DNA of 64,000 nt from Sulfolobales archaeon (GTDB lineage Archaea; Thermoproteota; Thermoprotei_A; Sulfolobales; AG1). The position numbers and the translations under genes were made by a program. Below, in pieces: positions 61,940 through 64,000 of this stretch (its first letter is position 1; each line of letters opens with the position of its first letter). The DNA is taken from the NCBI GenBank assembly GCA_038881635.1, contig JAVZPJ010000004.1, positions 93,824 through 157,823 on the forward strand, written 5' to 3'. The notes beneath the pieces were generated by a model that saw only the letters and a list, made by a program, of their open reading frames with translations, did no database searches and was not told where the DNA came from.

Positions 61940-62680
61940 TTAATCCTCGTATTCTAAAGAAGAGATTATATCGAGAAGAGCTCTACCTACTTCTATAATT
62001 CTGCTCGAGAGCTTGTCTAGAGAATCAAGAACTGTGACACCTTTAACAAGATTATCGCTTACTATGAGAACACATGATGTCTTAAGATTTCTAAGTCTTC
62101 CGATAGCATTGAGAGTGGCGCACTCCATCTCTACAGATATTATATTCATCTTTCTACATCTCTCTATAAAAACAGGATCCTCTGCATAGAATGAGTCGGA
62201 GCTGAAAACAATTCCTCTGAAAACCCTATCAAATCTTCTCTTAAGCTCTCTATAGATCTTGCTAGTGAGAATTATGTCAGGCGATGTAGAATAGCTTATG
62301 TCACTCCCAACATACATGCCTATAGTACCTCCTATACTGTATGATGCTCCTTCTGCGATGATTATATCTCCTATCTCGAGATCTTCTTTCAAAGCTCCTG
62401 TAGTCCCCAGCCTGATAATTCTTCTAGCGCCTAACATGGCAAGTTCCTCGAATACTATGGCTGAGGAAGCACCTCCAACTCCATGAGTTGCTATACTCAC
62501 TCTCCTACCCTTATAGTAGCCTGTGTATGTTAGAAAACCTCTGTATTCGTTGACCAGTCGAGGGTTTTCTAAGAGGTTTGAAAGGATTCTCACCCTGCCA
62601 GGATCTCCTGCTGCTATCACATCCTCGGCGATATCTCCTCTCTCAGCATGTATATGAAGAGGTTTTTTGAACTTGCTCAA
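61940..62680 (-). CDS. Purine nucleoside/5'-methylthioadenosine phosphorylase (PNP family)
   Basis: A 246-residue PNP-I family enzyme. It has AAGDPGRVRILSNLL near the phosphate site, ATHGVGGASSAIVFEEL, IIRLGTTGALKEDL, FSSDSFYAED and VEMECATLN, which binds ribose. It is very close in layout to the crenarchaeal hexameric enzyme that cleaves inosine, guanosine and 5'-methylthioadenosine. TTG start with GAGGGAT upstream. It runs into the TIM-barrel gene three bases later. Confidence 0.9.
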   Translation of the reverse strand: MSKFKKPLHIHAERGDIAEDVIAAGDPGRVRILSNLLENPRLVNEYRGFLTYTGYYKGRRVSIATHGVGGASSAIVFEELAMLGARRIIRLGTTGALKEDLEIGDIIIAEGASYSIGGTIGMYVGSDISYSTSPDIILTSKIYRELKRRFDRVFRGIVFSSDSFYAEDPVFIERCRKMNIISVEMECATLNAIGRLRNLKTSCVLIVSDNLVKGVTVLDSLDKLSSRIIEVGRALLDIISSLEYED

Positions 62681-62729
62681 TCTAGGCTATCCCTCGTACC
62701 AGATAGTATTAATTAATACTGATTATAAG

Positions 62730-63806
62730 TTATTTCTCTAAATTCTCATGTCTTTCAGAGATATTAGATATCATGTGATCTTTTAATGTTCTCTGGGTTT
62801 TAATTCTATCGGATGGCTCTACATCATATTCATCATATATTTCTCCGAATATCTCTTCAATAAGATCTTCTAGTGTGACAGCTCCTAGAATATTGTTATT
62901 ATAATCTACAACAATAAGCATGTGAGTTCTATATCTTCTCATTATTCTGAGAGCATCATAAAGTCTTGTATCATGATAGATCCTGGTTATAGGTCTTATG
63001 ATTTCTCGGATCTCCTTATCAAAACCTTTCATAAGCAGATCTTTGACATGGATTATGCCTATAACATTATTAGGATTATCTCTGTACACAGGATATCTAG
63101 AATGCCCGTAAGCTTTCAGCAGGTCTAGAATCTTGTTTATGTCATCTTCTAAGGATATCATAACGAGATTCTTAACAGGGATCATGATCTCCTCAACTTT
63201 TTTATCCATGAAGTTCATTATATTGTTCATCAGGAATCTCTCATACCTACTTATAACACCTTCTTTCTCAGCTATTCTAAGCATTGTTCTGAGCTCTTCT
63301 TCGCTGATCTCTTCTCTGCTCTTTTTAACTCTTCTCTCTAGAGGTGATATGATCTTGCTAGATATAAGTGATAGTATTCTTGCTACTGGTGTGAAGAATC
63401 TGATCATGATATACATAAAAGGTGATAGTATGGATACCATGCTCTCTCTATATATAACTCCAAGAGTTTTCGGTATAGATTCTCCTACTAAGACTATTAG
63501 AATAGTACCGATCACCAGTGCTAGCAGGCTTCCCAAGCTCTCTCCATAAGCTGATGTGAGTATGTGGGTTAGTAGTACTGCTATTCCTGTGTTTGCAAGT
63601 ATGTTTACTATTATGATCGCGTTTATAGTCTCATGAGGTTTTCTTCTAAGTCTTAGAGCTAGTGAAGCACCTTTAAATCCTCTCTCTCTAAGCATTGTAA
63701 GTCTGATCCTATCTGATGAGAATAGAGAGAGCTCGTAAGCTGTCACTATAAAAGAGAGTATTATGAGAGCACCTATTACCGCGAGCCATAAGACTGATGT
63801 GAACAA
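62730..63806 (-). CDS. CNNM/CorC-type membrane protein with CBS domains
   Basis: A 358-residue protein with an N-terminal DUF21 membrane domain of about four hydrophobic segments (residues about 3-27, 58-82, 90-110, 125-142). A CBS pair follows (MIPVKNLVMISLEDD and the RPITRIYHDTRLYDALRIM part). DUF21-CBS proteins are related to CNNM/CorC magnesium transporters. The C-terminal CorC_HlyC domain of bacterial forms is absent. TTG start; GGAGGG lies 13 bases upstream. Confidence 0.88.
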   Translation of the reverse strand: MFTSVLWLAVIGALIILSFIVTAYELSLFSSDRIRLTMLRERGFKGASLALRLRRKPHETINAIIIVNILANTGIAVLLTHILTSAYGESLGSLLALVIGTILIVLVGESIPKTLGVIYRESMVSILSPFMYIMIRFFTPVARILSLISSKIISPLERRVKKSREEISEEELRTMLRIAEKEGVISRYERFLMNNIMNFMDKKVEEIMIPVKNLVMISLEDDINKILDLLKAYGHSRYPVYRDNPNNVIGIIHVKDLLMKGFDKEIREIIRPITRIYHDTRLYDALRIMRRYRTHMLIVVDYNNNILGAVTLEDLIEEIFGEIYDEYDVEPSDRIKTQRTLKDHMISNISERHENLEK

Positions 63807-64000
63807 TCTCTCGGGACAACCCTCCTATCAATACTAATATATAATGAACATGGTTAATATAGATGTGACGCCTGTTTACATACAGATTCTCCTGAGAAGA
63901 TCTCAGATAGTGTTTTGAGTATTTGAGAGTAGTGCTATCCCAAGATCTATGAGAGAGAACAGAGATGAGAGGCTGAAACAGCTTGGTGTCGTGTGTTGAG

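Noticed and set aside
63807-64000. Terminal 194 bases examined for a gene or guide RNA
   Set aside because: Only promoter-like AT-rich sequence for the CNNM gene and no convincing frame or box pattern were found; a gene may begin beyond the window.

Overview
The window is a chromosomal segment of an AT-rich, probably thermophilic archaeon of the Thermoproteota (crenarchaeal) type. The evidence is archaeal throughout: an S3-to-L15 ribosomal protein cluster interleaved with S4e, L32e, L19e and the RNase P subunit Rpp29; aIF1A, SRP19, S8e, Csl4 and an Orc1/Cdc6 initiator; an archaeal HMG-CoA synthase/DUF35/HMG-CoA reductase operon; box C/D guide RNAs; and an intron-containing tRNA-Trp. Starts are ATG, GTG and TTG behind GGTG/GGAGGTGAT Shine-Dalgarno sites, with some leaderless genes. 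Succinate dehydrogenase, succinyl-CoA ligase and an acyl-CoA dehydrogenase suggest respiratory heterotrophy. I do not assign a genus. No CRISPR array, insertion sequence, prophage or rRNA operon was seen.

Layout. 1-8.9 kb: HyuAB tail, pyruvate kinase, S-adenosylhomocysteinase, a DUF99 protein, a class II ribonucleotide reductase, SRP19 and S8e. 8.9-20.5 kb: GTP cyclohydrolase I, SufCBD, a box C/D RNA, SdhABCD, SucCD and acyl-CoA dehydrogenase. 20.6-29.1 kb: eighteen tightly packed genes from L22 to L15. 29.1-37.3 kb: agmatinase family, a DHH phosphoesterase, an unknown AAA+ ATPase, a solitary L12, an inositol-phosphatase family protein, a DegT aminotransferase, an unknown protein and MEMO1. 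37.3-46.6 kb: a candidate guide RNA, tRNA-Trp, an unknown tail-anchored protein, a flavoprotein, aIF1A, Pgk-Gap, Usp, a ThiR-type regulator, an acetyltransferase, SfsA and a TtuA/NcsA-type tRNA thiolase. 46.6-64 kb: the early mevalonate operon, Csl4, TrpRS, a box C/D RNA, a degenerate thiolase-like PP-loop paralogue, a small winged-helix protein, MoaA, an M24 peptidase, Orc1/Cdc6, an amidohydrolase, HIT, a metallophosphoesterase, a TIM-barrel protein, a nucleoside phosphorylase and a CNNM/CorC-type membrane protein.

Most notable observations. (1) At least two genes, HMG-CoA synthase and S3, have no ATG/GTG/TTG that could give their conserved N-termini. Each instead has a well-spaced Shine-Dalgarno site before a near-cognate codon (ACG or ATA); S8 and L12 fit the same pattern more weakly. 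(2) The thiolase in the mevalonate operon has lost its nucleophilic Cys (now Glu) and a catalytic His (now Asn). (3) A PP-loop-less paralogue of the TtuA/Ctu1-type tRNA thiolase resembles the eukaryotic Ctu1/Ctu2 arrangement. (4) Two convincing box C/D guide RNAs and one possible one, a 21-bp perfect inverted repeat between convergent genes, and several perfect palindromes beside promoters are not explained by the coding annotation.
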